64,000 nucleotides of DNA, from assembly GCF_037975245.1 (NCBI RefSeq), contig NC_092563.1, positions 5,271,501 to 5,335,500 of the forward strand. Reading direction: 5' to 3'. Positions 1-12,240 of the stretch are shown here, one piece after another. Source of the stretch: Apostichopus japonicus. Its lineage: Eukaryota; Echinodermata; Holothuroidea; Aspidochirotida; Stichopodidae. The notes under the pieces were generated by a model that saw nothing but the letters and a program-made list of their open reading frames with translations, was not told the DNA's origin and did no database searches. Positions within the stretch are counted from its first letter, which is position 1. Every line of letters starts with the position of its first letter. The position numbers were made by a program, and so were the translations under genes.

Positions 1-1289
1 ACGTTTGTTAAGTGGTGTAGCGGGCGCATTTTCAGTGCAGACGGTACAATGCACCGAGAAATGTTTGCCATGTATGTACAAACTTTACAAAAAGTGTCAA
101 CTCTGATAATTGAGAAATACTGTAGCTTATAAACATAATATCTGACATATACTGCATGTGGGGCTTGGGGAAATGTATGATCCCTATTGTTTTGGGTCAT
201 ATGAATATTTACAAAATATGCCTTAATCTTGATATGCAATATCGTTGCAAGTGTAAATGTAGAGTTTAATTAATATGAACTTTGTTTGTATGTGAGTTAT
301 GTGAAGTAGATATTCCCTATTTGCCCCGGGAGAAGTTCACAGAAATTGATGAGTTGCATGTGCTCTAAAAATCTTGAAAAGCTAGTGTTTGGCTTATAGG
401 TACCTGCTATAAAGTTTTCTACTCTGTTCCTAATTTGCTATTCGGCTCCACAAATTACCAAGCCTATAGGAATAGAAGTCAGCAATGGACCAAGTAAGTA
501 ATTTGTTTTATGTTTTACACCAAATTTAATGCTTTTAGAATGTTCACATATTTTTGATGAAGCTTAACTATATTAATGTTGCTCATGTTTTCTTTTTGCC
601 TCAATTTTATGACAAATATATATTCAGTATATGTGTCTTATAGCATACAGAGTGGCCATTCTGTGATGCAACATTCTGTAAGCTTCCAATCCATTCTTTA
701 ATTGGATAAACATTGCCAAATTTTATGACTTGATCAGTGTTTTGAGTATCCAGATCTTATCTTTCAACATGATTCATTCATTACTACCTTTACAACAGTA
801 TACTTGTGTACTATATTATAATACTATAACACTACACATCTATAGTGAGAAAAATGTAGTCACAATTAAGGGTGCCCCAAGGGCATATGTAATGTTTTGA
901 TATACCATTTTTGTTACACTTGTATAATTGCATTGAAGGTGCTTTCTCTCTTAGCTGATCTGCATTATATTTTTTATCAGCTATATACCAGTTCATAATT
1001 ATATCTACCGTTCATTATCTACATGTGACCAACTCCTTATTTTTCACTTTTGCATATACTTTTTTTAGCTTGCCAGGATAACTCTAATTTGCCTTTCTCA
1101 CATCACTTGTTAGTATATGTTTTCAACATAAATAAAACTTTGATTTTCCATGTTCGGTGCTTTCAGTCCAGATTTTGCATTTCATCATTTGTTTCTTAAG
1201 AAGTCTATTCTTCACATTTCTTGTAAGTAGTCTATTCTTAACCAGTATTTTATTTAATGTTACCTTATTTCTAAGCATTGCCTCATTTG
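1..1289. other. Non-coding flank, nothing recognised
   Basis: AT-rich sequence with no long open frame, no RNA gene and no repeat structure that I can recognise on either strand. It lies outside the duplicated segment that starts near 1762. Confidence 0.6.
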
Positions 1290-1735
1290 CAAATACTATC
1301 ATGCATGTATATCCATGGAATACATGCATGTATATTTCCTTTGCATTAGTGCGTGCGATGGATTTAAAAACATGCTTCAAGCTTGAATTGTTTCAAATCC
1401 GACGCAAAAAAAATGCTTTAAGCATGTACATGATTGAAACATTTCAAATACATGCTTCACGCATGCCATAGTGCATGTGAGGGCATTTTCATACATGTAT
1501 TGTTTCAAACCCCGCGCAAAAAACATGCTTTAAGCATGTACATGTATGAAACATTGAGTAATACCTGCTTTAAGCATGTATTTGCTGGAAAATGTAATGT
1601 AGCTCATTTACATGCATGTATTTTTTCAAAGACATGCTTCACGCATGCCATAGTGCATGTAAGGAGGGCATTTTCATACATGTATTGTTTCAAACCCCGC
1701 GCAAAAAACATGCTCAAGAAATACGCATGCATGTT
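1290..1735. repeat. ATGC-rich imperfect tandem repeat, period about 182 bp
   Basis: Two copies of a unit start at 1458 and 1640 at the shared string CACGCATGCCATAGTGCATG. The unit also holds TTTCAAACCCCGCGCAAAAA and short palindromes such as CATGCTTTAAGCATG. Open frames on both strands here (around 1157-1931) follow the repeat and do not resemble a known protein, so I regard the stretch as non-coding. Confidence 0.7.
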
Positions 1736-1804
1736 AAGGGTACTAGAAATTTGTGTAAGGGCAACGTCATCATCTTCTGGCAGCATCGGGGAAACCTTCA
1801 TGGC

Positions 1805-1812
1805 TATAAAAA
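1805..1812 (+). promoter_or_regulatory. Candidate TATA box of the left VLIG copy
   Basis: TATAAAAA lies about 43 bases inside the duplicated segment and is conserved in the right copy at 45144-45151. It sits about 460 bases upstream of the first exon whose reading frame can be traced. The first exon with the initiator Met could not be fixed between here and 2268. Confidence 0.4.
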
Positions 1813-2268
1813 CAGTACTTTCACTCATAATTTGGACAAAGGTATATTACGACTTTAATTTCTTCCTAAAGTCATCCTTTAACGATGAGGAAACGTGCAC
1901 TTTGATACTGTCTTGCGAATTCGGGGTGTGATCCAGTTGGTAAAGGTAACAGCGCTATATGTACATCTTCTGACATGAAGGTAAACCATGTGCATATTTA
2001 TCTTACACAAAGGTGCGGCTGCTTTGTATGAGAATCAGGTCTTTCGTTCTGCAAACATGGTAACAAAGTTTGGTTATATCTCAAAGTGAAACAATTTGTC
2101 GATTTACAAGATAGCACATAGATAACATTGACAACTTTGTATTCAATCAAACTTAAATTTCAGTATTCCATTTACGCGACAAAATTGTTTCGTAAATCTT
2201 TGGCACAGACGTTCCCATATTGATCTGAAAGATCAGTAAAATTATAACACAATATCCTACCTTCTCAG

Positions 2269-2466
2269 GAAATGCAGAAAAAGGCATAAAACCACGTCGG
2301 ACCTCAGAGCGTTACGGAAGCAATTCGAAAGAGGGAAGTTCTCCAAACGTTAGCCTAAAACAAGCGGGGAGACCTGTGGACAGATCTGTGACGTCAAATC
2401 CATCAAACTTAGCAAGTAACTCTACCACCTCATCGCAAAGTGATGAAATCGCTTCATTTTCGACAG
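2269..2466 (+). pseudogene. VLIG left copy, Ser/Thr-rich linker exon
   Basis: The exon begins after a TTCTCAG acceptor and ends at a G|GTAGGT donor. Both borders are phase 1. It is open in the frame that joins the next exon and encodes about 66 residues rich in Ser, Asn, Thr and Gln, with no known domain, probably a flexible linker. The matching exon in the right copy is 189 bases, nine fewer, and keeps the frame. No in-frame Met is present, so the protein must start in an upstream exon that I could not identify. Confidence 0.7.
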
Positions 2467-2593
2467 GTAGGTACAGCTGCATGGTTTGAATGTCAATGCT
2501 GGGGGTAGGAGGGGTTTGGGGGTTGCGGGATAAGGAAAAGAGAACACGTGGGTGTGGAAGGGCAATATATGTAGTGAACGGAAAAGGGGAATG

Positions 2594-2686
<93 letters not shown>

Positions 2687-2857
2687 TTTCGGTGATCATG
2701 CACTTAAGAAGAGCTAGTTTTGCTCGAAAGCTCTGCAAAAACCAAACATTGGCTGTTTTACTTCCAATCACTTACCTAATTCAATTATTGTATCTCACTC
2801 GAGATCCAGCCTTTCTTTAAATGCAGCATAGTTGTTTAACAGTTTTTCCGTTATTCC

Positions 2858-2889
<32 letters not shown>

Positions 2890-3309
2890 GTATATATATT
2901 TAAGGCAACATTTCAGAGGTCAGTGCGTGAAGACCCGGTCAGCGATATGTTTACCCAAGAGGGAAAATTTGAAAGATTGTATATTTGTATGTGCAAGAAA
3001 TAACTATTTTAATGAAGGAAAACTTCATTTGAATGAGTGTTAGACAAACAAATGGTGTTAAATATTATCCATGTGTTTTAACCAAAAGAGAACACTTAGG
3101 TGTGGAAGGGCATCATAGGTAGTGAAGAGAAAACGAGGAATGGTAAGAAGAGAAAGGGGAATGGTAAGAAGATGATGGGTTTGATTAGTTATTCCTATCT
3201 TTTACTTTGAGACTATGACGTTTAATTGCCCTAAGTCGTTGTAGCTGCAACAATGTTGTCTGCTAAGAAAGAATAAAGCATACTTTTCTTTTTTTTTCTT
3301 CTAATGAAG
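2467..3309 (+). other. Intron with (TA)n insertions, left copy
   Basis: Phase-1 intron of 843 bases; the matching right-copy intron is only 284 bases. The extra sequence is (TA)n at 2595-2683 and 2859-2884 plus unrecognised sequence to about 3082. It is flanked by a 60-base imperfect direct repeat (2535-2595 and 3083-3142) that is single in the right copy. Confidence 0.7.
2595..2683. repeat. (TA)n microsatellite
   Basis: Almost uninterrupted TA dinucleotides over about 88 bases with one AA break, inside the intron. Absent from the corresponding intron of the right copy. Confidence 0.98.
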
Positions 3310-3651
3310 ACAAAGGCGCTGGTAAGGCTTCAAAATTCCAGATCAAGCCCTTTCGTAGAATGGTACGACAGCTAGAAAAATACTTAGATACTGCAAAGGT
3401 TACCGAACTTGCCCAACTAACAGAACAAACTGACATGGTACTAGAGATGAAAGAACTGCAACGACCGTTCCACCATCTGATGGCTATCTGGGAAAAGAAG
3501 GGCATTGTCACGGAGACTGGTGTAGATACGTTAGTAGAACTACTGGAAGAGCTGGAGATATATGAAGCCCTGAATCTGGTCAAAAGTTATCAGGAATTAC
3601 TTTCAGAAGGTTCAACTGAAGTAACTCTGACGGTTTGCTCGATGCCAACAG
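3310..3651 (+). pseudogene. VLIG left copy, death-effector-like domain exon
   Basis: The exon runs from a TGAAG acceptor to a G|GTGAGC donor, phase 1 on both sides, 342 bases or 114 codons. Six amphipathic helices can be traced: FRRMVRQLEKYLD, a second ending TELAQLTEQ, then HHLMAIWEKKGIV, DTLVELLEEL and an ALNLVKSY segment where DED families carry the RxDLL-type motif. This is best read as a DED of the death-fold superfamily; a CARD or death domain is possible. The exon itself is undamaged, but the gene is broken further on by a stop at 8151 and a frameshift near 10455. Confidence 0.65.
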
Positions 3652-4794
3652 GTGAGCGTACCGCATATGGAAAGAAGTTTCGGTGAAGGACATAAAAGTC
3701 AACAATATTGTTGACTTTTTGTCCTTCACCGAAACTTCTTTTGGGAAAGACGATGAATTATTGGTTGCTCTAATTCTAGCAAACGATAGGTTCAACAGGT
3801 CATAGTCCGAAAACCTTCTAAACACGCTAACTCACAAAGTAGAGATTGTATTATTTTTATACTTGGTATTTACCTTATTGAATTCAAGAACGTTATTGTT
3901 TTATGCAGAGTTTAAAAGCCATGCGAAGTCAAAAGAGGTCAAAATAAACTTCATACTTTATATGCACCTTATTAGTACGATAACCCATTTGTTCTCAGCC
4001 ATGTTCAAGTTTGAGGTGGTCAGTGGTCAACATGTTATGAGAATAACATACCTAACTACACAATTTGTGGAAATTGTAGTTGGATGATTGTTGCCGCGTA
4101 ATGTGTACTACCTGCATTAGGCAAAACAGACATCAACGATTGAATACCTTCTTTTACATTACACAATGGTTTCCTATCACCATGGGGTTGAAGGGGGAGG
4201 TGGGGGGATAGTAGGAGTTCGGCATTCTTCTGTAATTTTATATCTTACACGGCAAAGTAGCTGTTACGTTTCACACTTGGGGTTAAGTTGATATTTTCAC
4301 CATTTAAGAAACCTACTGTAAGTCCCAGTTCTATATTTCAGTAAAAAAGTTCATCATTCGTAACAGCTAAAAGCCTTGTAGAGGCAACATTAAGTCTTTA
4401 TTGCCAAAATGAAATTAGCAGAAAAATTTTACAAATCTTACATTTATGTCACGTATGGCTTTTCTACCACATTAAGTGACACTGGATTTGACCTTTGCTC
4501 TTCAAAGTCCCTTGTTGAAGGGCAAAGAGGGATTAGCACTTCCATGTATGTCTGTCATATGTCATCAACTTTCAGCAATGTATTTCCTTTTTAACGGTCA
4601 AGTTAAGTGGAACTCTTTTTCCAATGTTCCGGCAATTGACTTTTGGACACAATTTCCCTCCATGCCTCTATCAATCAAGTGATTCCATATTAAATCTTAT
4701 ATTAACGGCAAGGAATCACTAAGCCTCCTTGCTTTCTAGTTTTACTTAAAGTATATACAGTTCATGAATAAAATTGTTCTCTCTCACAATACAG
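3652..4794 (+). other. Intron between DED and giant exon, left copy
   Basis: Phase-1 intron of 1143 bases, homologous to the right-copy intron 46426-48753. It contains the hairpin at 3671 and is the empty counterpart of the 1.3-kb element inserted in the right copy. Short open frames here are not conserved between copies. Confidence 0.75.
3671..3742. repeat. Near-perfect hairpin, two 36-bp arms without spacer
   Basis: The arm at 3671-3706 is the reverse complement of 3707-3742 with one mismatch. It starts 20 bases after the donor of the DED exon. Only the right arm has a counterpart in the right copy (around 46460-46480), so the left arm arose as an inverted copy of local sequence in this copy alone. 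Confidence 0.95.
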
Positions 4795-7700
4795 AAACTA
4801 CACAATCTATTGAAGTTCCCAACCAACGACAACGTAAAAGCTACGTACAGTCAGATGGAGAGCTTCGAACATCATTAAGAGCAAGTGAAGTATTGACAAC
4901 CCCTTCGAGGGAAAGTCGACAAGTAACTCACACGAGAGAAGATTATGTTCTAACTGTTCTTCAATTGCTTGGGATTGGCCAGCAAGAAGGTAAAAGGTTG
5001 ACCATATTAGATAGTATGACGCTTGACCGTATTCATTTGTTTGAAGATACTATATCTCCTGTAAATGTTGTCATGGGTTTCTTGACTCGCTTAATCTCAT
5101 ACGATTATCGTTCAATACGACTTTTTAAGGAACTGGAAGAGCCCAACCTGATCCTATCAGCAGTCCCATCTCAACATTCAAAAAGAAACCCCTCTTCTTT
5201 TGGTTCTACTTACACAGTTAGATTGAGTTGTAGAGATAGTGTGTATGCCATTCTTATGCATTGCGATCCTTTCCTTAAGCAAGAGCTTTTGTCGAAAATG
5301 TCAGCATGTCAGCTGGCTGTTCCTATAATTCTTCCAGATTTAAGTCAAAACAGCCTCTCATTTCTTTTGTGGGGTATCCAGAAGATATCGAAAGCATGGC
5401 AGGACCCGGCAAGTTCCGTTGTTTATGAAGTTAATGTTACACAGCATTCTTTTCCGGTTGTAGCGGCAGTAAGATTTTCTAATCCAGCCTGGTCAAAATC
5501 GAATACTTTGAACAAAATTTTAGGTTCTGTTCAAGGAAATGACGAGCATCCATATTTCTGTAGTCAAGAGCAGGACGTTGCTCCTTCCATTTTATCAAAA
5601 GGGACACTTGAAGCGGTGTGGTACCTTCCAAGTGGCCGTAAAAGTCGTAAACATACCCTGGAAACACCAGTTTGCTTTTTAAATCTGAGGGGAGATGCAT
5701 TAGATCTCCCTGCCCAGGTCCAATTTCTTTGTAATTGTGCAACAGTCACATTAGTGTTCGTCAACAAAAGAGATGTGCGAAAGATACTGCGCCAGCTTAA
5801 CGAAATTACTCTGAAGAGCAAAGTACTGCTAATTTTGTCATCAAATGGAACATCAGTTTCCAGTTGTAAAGAAGATGAGTATTTGATTGCTTCTATCAAA
5901 CAAACAAGTGCGAATGTCGTTGACACGTCAACTCTTGCATCAGTCGATGTCAGCGAAAAGATATGTTATCAAATAAAGGGACTGCTCAAAGAAGGGAAGC
6001 CATTCTCAATTAACCTTGACAGCGCAGTATCAGTTTGTGAAAAAATCGGCATTGCAGTGGATACCTTACATCCATGGTGTTCAAAAGCAAGGGAGGCAGC
6101 CGTGAAAATATTACAATCATGCAAAGAAAACCCCAAACTGTACAAACTAAAGGCACTCCCCTTGCAAGCGAAATGGCAAAAATGGTCGGAACTCGACAAA
6201 GACCGCAGCTGGAAAGGTGCACAAGGCAACTTAGAAAGGGAGCTTGCGAGGTTGAACACGGCAAAAAATAACCAAAGGCAACGGCAACGCGAGATAGGTA
6301 TGTCTACAAAGATGCGTTTTCTTTACGAAGAACTGTTGCATACGTCTGCAGAGTACAAGCAATTCTTGGTGTTTTGGCTCGAGCACTACCTAAATGAGGT
6401 TTCTCTTGCAAGTTTGCGTCCCCTTCTAGATGACATGAAGACAACTAGAGATGAGCTACGGGATACCGCTGCAAAGATAACAGACATGCAAAGACGACTT
6501 AACGTTTCTTTCATTCCCATTCAACAACAAAAATCTCTGCAAGCAAATGTGAAACAACTGAAATCAAAGGAAAGTAAATTGCAGATACATCTTACAGAGA
6601 AGACAAAAACATTTGACGCATCCTCTCTAGGTTTCGAGCATTTTGTAAGGGAATTCGGACAAATATATGAGTGCTTCTATAACACTGCACAACGGAATCA
6701 ACGAAACGCAAGACAGCCATTCGATGTCAAATTACTACCGCAAATGGCTGCTGAAATGTTGCTAAGCGGCCACCCTATGGAGATTTTTGATGGAGACGAG
6801 TTCCATGTACCAATTAAGTGGGTACAGGGAGTTCTGAGAGCGGTTCAAGAGAAGATTGGAGACGCGTCTGTGTATGTTATATCAGTCATTGGCATACAAA
6901 GCAGTGGTAAGTCAACGCTTCTCAATAGTATGTTTGGTGTTCGATTTGCTGTGAGTGCAGGTCGATGCACTCGAGGCGTGTTCATGCAGTTGTTACCATT
7001 ATCTGATAACCTTCGAAAAGAAATCGGCTGTGAGTACATAGCAGTCATAGACACAGAAGGTCTGAAAGCGCCAGAAAAAGCAATCGTTGAACAGAAAAGC
7101 GAGGACAATGAATTAGCGACGTTCGCCTTGTGTCTCTCCGACATGACTCTCATCAACATTGGAGGGCAAACCGTGGGAGAGGACTTGACCAACATTCTTC
7201 AAATATCTGCGCATGCATTCATAAGGATGAAAGAGGTTCATTTGAGTTCATCGTGCTACCTAATTCAGCAATTCGTAGCTGACATAACTGCTCAATATAG
7301 AAACCAGAGCAGTACCCAGAGTATACTCCAAAAACTTGATCAAGCTGTCGTGACCGCCGCAGCCGAAGAACGGAAAGAGGATCAGTACAGACAGTTCTCA
7401 GACTGTTTTAACATTGTCAACGTTGACAACAAAGACGATAACGTGCAGTACATTCCCAGCCTTTGGAGAGGTTCAATGTCGTCTCCCAATCACGTCTACA
7501 GTGAGACTGTGTTAAAGCTTAAGTCCGCGCTTTTGAGAGAAATAAAGGAGAGCACTCGATCGTTTAAATTGTCAGATTTTGAGAAGAGAGTTAGTAGCGT
7601 TTGGAATGCAGTGAAGCAAGAGGATTTTGTATTCAACTTCCGTAACTCTGTCGAAATCGCACAATACAACAAGTTTACGCAAATTTTTAAGAAGCAACAA

Positions 7701-10700
7701 TTACGTCTTACCCAGGGCATGTTGAAATGGGAACTTGAAGCAAAGCAACAAATTAGAAATACAACCGTGGAGAACATTGAAGCACGAAAGGCGGCATTAC
7801 TCCAAGAACTTGAACAAACGTTAGCTTTGGAAATGGAGGAAGTTCGCACTGCTACAGATGAAACAATGCAGAGTAGGGAATTCGAGATTGTTAAACAGCA
7901 TTCCACTTATTTTTACCGTGACCTAGAACTTGTCGGAAAGAACATCCTTGACACTGTGAAGAAAATGATAAGGGCTGAAACAAATGTTATCACTAACGCC
8001 AAAGCCAAGGAGTACCAGATTCTACCAAAGTTGAAAGCAAACTTGAGAAAGCAAGTTCTCCCTGTAGCAGAAAGATTAAAGAATGAGTTTCGGGCAGACT
8101 ATGCTGACTTGTGTAAAGACGAAATATGTAAGCAAACTGAAGAAGACGTTTAGGCAACGTTTGAAGAAGAGTGGTCAAAGTGCATGGACAATATCGAGTT
8201 GGACCATCCAACAAACACAGAAGAACAAATTCGAAGTACTATTGAATCTGACTTGTGCATGTGTGTCCAGGAAACTCTTAAAAATACGGACCTCAGTAAG
8301 GAAATGAAGGAGCTGATGAATTCACACAAACTTCTGGGAATCTGTGAATTCATGCCAAATGTAAAATCTGCAGAAGATATTGGTAACGCCTCCACACAGA
8401 TAGGACCGTGTAGTCCAGAAATTACTACGCAAGCCTCTTGCTTAATTAGTACCCTAGAAAAAGCATGCCGTAACGACGATTTCGAGCTTTCTGAAAGTTT
8501 CTTTGAGTCCATCAGAGATATACTGAAGTGCATCGTCTCAAATTATTGCCTTGGGTGCAGAAGTAAGACTAACTTTCTGGTGACGTTGTCCTGTAAAATT
8601 GTGCATTTGTCCCACAGTGCAAGGAAATACAACCTTTTGAGGAAGATCATGGCGAGCATGACATTGTTGGGAAACCTCAAACAAGATGACATATCTACGG
8701 AATGGAAAATAAGAAAGTTCGTAGGGATATGCCTCAAGAAAAATACATCAAAATATGTTGCTAGCGGCATCTTAAGTAAATTGGCAAAATGGTTAGTCCC
8801 AGACATGTTTGGATTTTCGCCAGAAAACAGTGACGAAAATTTTCAAAACCAGCTGCGAGTAATTCATCATGAAGTAACCAATGAAAGCGCTAAGAAATGG
8901 TTTTCTTTTGAAATAACGAACGTTTTCTTTAAAAGGGTCAACGACTGCTTGAACAGGTATCGTGGGATAGACAGTACATGTCGTCAAAGGCTTCTTCGTG
9001 AAGCGTGTGAATTTTATATGCAGGAGGCAATACGATCAGAAATGGATGCTCTTTCTGACCGCATATCTTGGACCGAAGTCCAAACACTTTTAAAGATTGA
9101 TTCTATAAATATCATCGATCAAATGCAGAGGTTTGTTGATGGTTTCAAAGATGTTCTTCCTTCTAATGCAATCAGCATTTTAACTGGCCTCTCAGTAGAA
9201 CAAATTGAAAAATTTTCTAAAATTGTCACTACAGGAAACACAAGACACATGCTGGATATGTGTCTCATGACAGAACTACCCTCGATAGAGAGTGAAAAAT
9301 ACGACATTGTATTCTCTGTTGTTTTACAGACACTCGCATTATTCCTGGCACGGATTCAAAGTGGTGCAACGTACAGTACTAATCTCCTAAGAGAGACTAT
9401 ATCATCTCTCCACTCTGAATTGATTCAAAATGGAGAATTAAGCCAACGAGAGCAAATTGTGTCTATTGCACATGTTTGCTCATGGATCTTCCCAATTTGC
9501 GTTGCTGTTCAGACCACTTTTGAAAAGGAAAACAGCGTGCAATATCAATTAGAGAAAGAGAAAGAAAACGTGTATGCGGATTTTAAGACCTTGTGTGACG
9601 GAACATGTTTAGATCATCTCGCAGCCAAGTCCTTTTGCTTGGTTATTAAGGCATCGTTGAATGAATGTCTAAAAAACAGAATATGCACTACACTTTTCGA
9701 AAGATTATCTAAAGCAGGAGATGAAATATTTTGTAGCAGACCTCGTTTCTTGAACGCATTACTAGAAGATTCTTGCAAAGAAGAAAATTTTGAAAATTAC
9801 ATTGGATTTCTCCGTCGACACTCATCATATTTGCAAACATGGACATTAAAGTTCATTGCCAAGAAATGCTGTGAAGAAACAGACCAATGTATTCGAATCA
9901 ACGATATCGTCTCGCACGAAATTGAAAAAGTACTGCGCGAGACAGCTGAATCGCTCGAAACAACTGTGCGTTTTTTGAAAGAAGATTGTCAAAATGAAGT
10001 CTCCTTTGAAGTCTGGGTTGAACATTTCACTGGGTACTTCGAAGAGACATTGAAATCGTCGTTGAACGAAGACGCAATCACTGAAATGAAGATGTACGCA
10101 TTGATATCTGATTATGAACTATTCAAAGCAGAATGTAGAAATCTTGTCCGAAATTTGCTGCCACCGAAACTTTTCGAAGATGCTGAACTCCCAAATACTA
10201 GAAGTGTCACAAGTCTCAAGGAATGGTTTGAATGCCTTCCGAAGAAACTGCACGTTGTATTAGCTCAGGGTGTGCAGGGATGTGGGACACAGTGCCCATT
10301 TTGCAAGACTCTTTGCGACGACACCGTTAAAGAACACAAAGTTCATTTTTCTAATTTGCATTTTCCAATCGGCGTGGGGGGATGGCGAATACGCTCTACC
10401 CAACACCTTGTATGTGATACATGCACAGCAAACGTCGCGTCAAACAGGGAATATACGACTGTCACTGTAGAGCTTTTACTTGTGCAAATCCAACAAAGCC
10501 ATACAAAGACTATAAGAAAAGTTATTCGGACTGGGATATCAATCCAATCTCAGATTATGAACCAACAATGTACTGGAAGTGGGTCCTTTCGAGGTTTAAC
10601 GACGATTTTGCAATGTACTACAATTGCAAGAAGGCTATAATACCATGGGGCACAATCACGAAGGAAGATGCCTTAAATAGTGTACGTAATGATACTTTGT

Positions 10701-10702
10701 AA
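4795..10702 (+). pseudogene. VLIG/GVIN-type very large GTPase, giant exon, broken copy
   Basis: The exon starts after an ACAATACAG acceptor and would end at TAA 10700-10702. A Met at 4764 lies in the intron and is not the start. The exon encodes the N-terminal helical region, the VLIG-type G domain (P-loop GIQSSGKS near 6893, then the DTEG motif and INIGGQTVGED), long coiled-coil-like helices and the C-terminal Cys/His cluster. Against the right copy there are two lesions. AAG became TAG at 8151-8153, and one T is missing near 10455 (AATATACG against AATATTACG), shifting the frame for the last 80 or so codons. The length arithmetic agrees: this exon is ten bases shorter, nine from an in-frame three-codon deletion near 4915 and one from the frameshift. 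Fragments of 1129 and 818 residues remain open. Few other changes suggest recent loss or partial gene conversion; a truncated product is not excluded. Confidence 0.88.
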
Positions 10703-11075
10703 GTACTTTCAACATAAAAAGCATATGAAGGTGAATTCTGGCTTGTTAGATGGAACAACAATACGTCAATCATGCAAGAAATTCGTTGGCAATTACGTCA
10801 AACGGGTAAGATGTGCTTGCATCAGTGTGCCGTTTTCCTCTTTCCTGGAGTTGGGGTTGGCGGAGTAATATCATAAAAGACATACCTTGCCTGTGGTAGC
10901 TACAATGTACATATTGAAGCTGTTAGTCTATAAGCGTGAACTAACAAAAGCTGTAGGGTTATTTTTGTTGGCATATCATTTCGCATCTTGTCTTTCAATA
11001 TTTCATGTTGATTTCACTTGATATTTTCACTTTCTTCGACACATTGACATTGTTGGTACAGATGAAAGGTAACAT

Positions 11076-11092
11076 AATAAAGATGAAATAAA
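11076..11092 (+). terminator. Candidate polyadenylation signals, left copy
   Basis: Two AATAAA hexamers (11076-11081 and 11087-11092) lie about 375 bases after the TAA of the giant exon. Both are conserved in the right copy. Confidence 0.5.
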
Positions 11093-11099
11093 AATGTCG

Positions 11100-12236
11100 T
11101 TAACATTCAACGCTACCCATGTATTTGTACATTAAAATTAAAGTCAGTTGATGCCTGCAAGTTTGGTACCACCAGTTGTTATATCCTTGAGTGCTATCAT
11201 TTCCTGCATAAATATATTTTAATTGCGTGAAAATACAATGCATGCAGTTTGTCAGGTGCGTTCAATATTTAACCACCAGCAAAATGGTATTGAGTGTATA
11301 TTTTTAAACGCTGGTCTATATGTCTATACAGTTTGCGTTATTGGTTTCCATGTACATCAGAACATTAGAAATGTTCTATTTCAATATATCAAGTCATGAT
11401 ATATAATTCCTCTGTGTGGTTATGTTTGGTCCAGTATCAAGATTAACCCTCACAACGTTCAGTTTAACGTTTTTTTGGATGTCAACTCCCAGCTACTTCC
11501 CAGCTACCAGAAAGACCACTTTTTGTTCATACGATTTTGCTGCAATTACCCTGCACCCATCGTATCATCTGCAATGTGTGCATATATGTAATCCCATTTT
11601 TTAACTATGATATACATATATTCTGTAAAGAAACATTTAGGCTGACTGGCTGACATGAAAGTCGAAAGCATAAGAAATGAAAGTGACAATAAGAAAGAAA
11701 ACTGAATCAAGAAAATTTCGTATTGGCCTACTTAAGTCATTGTTATATATATTATCTCGTTATTTGTTCTGCTAGAATATAACTGAAGCAACCCATTTCC
11801 TGCATATTTACCGAATAAAGACTAAGCTGATGATTGGACCACAAGCTTGAAATCACAGCAATTGAACAGAAACCACCCGAAGTTACGAAATTGCTAATCC
11901 TTCTTTTATAATTTTCTTCGTTCTTCTGTAAACAATTCTTTGTTTTCACACCGTTACAACCTTTGTCATTCAAATTTCGAGATGGAAAGTTTGCAGTCCA
12001 TTTTGGCTACTTTCAATGTTTCTTTGATATCATGGTACCGGAAAACTTGAGCTTTATAACTAATTTATTCACATATCGTTTCCTATATTTGTAATTAAGT
12101 TTGGGGTTCACTTTTTTTCACTCGTTACTTTCACTTTATTTTGGCGCATTGACATCGTTAGTAACTATGAATGGCGACATAGCAAAGATGAGATAACAAT
12201 TTCATTAACATTCAATGCTACCCATACATTTGTACA
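11100..12236. other. 3' flank of left VLIG copy, non-coding
   Basis: No supported gene. The stretch around 12120-12240 is a diverged older repeat of 11020-11145 (shared TTAACATTCAA, GCTACCCAT and TTTGTACATTAAA strings), about 1.1 kb apart. The same older repeat is present in the right copy (55030 and 56140), so it predates the segmental duplication. Confidence 0.65.
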
Positions 12237-12240
12237 TTAA

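Noticed and set aside
1434-1931. 165-codon open frame over the upstream repeats reaching the duplicated segment
   Set aside because: It follows tandem ATGC-rich repeats, and the right copy does not keep the frame. I could not use it as the missing first exon.
5479-8533. Open frames on the minus strand and in other frames across the VLIG exon, such as 5969-6259, 6845-7195 and 7496-7906
   Set aside because: They mirror the coding strand, recur at the same offsets in the right copy, and show no family resemblance. They are shadows of the GTPase frame.
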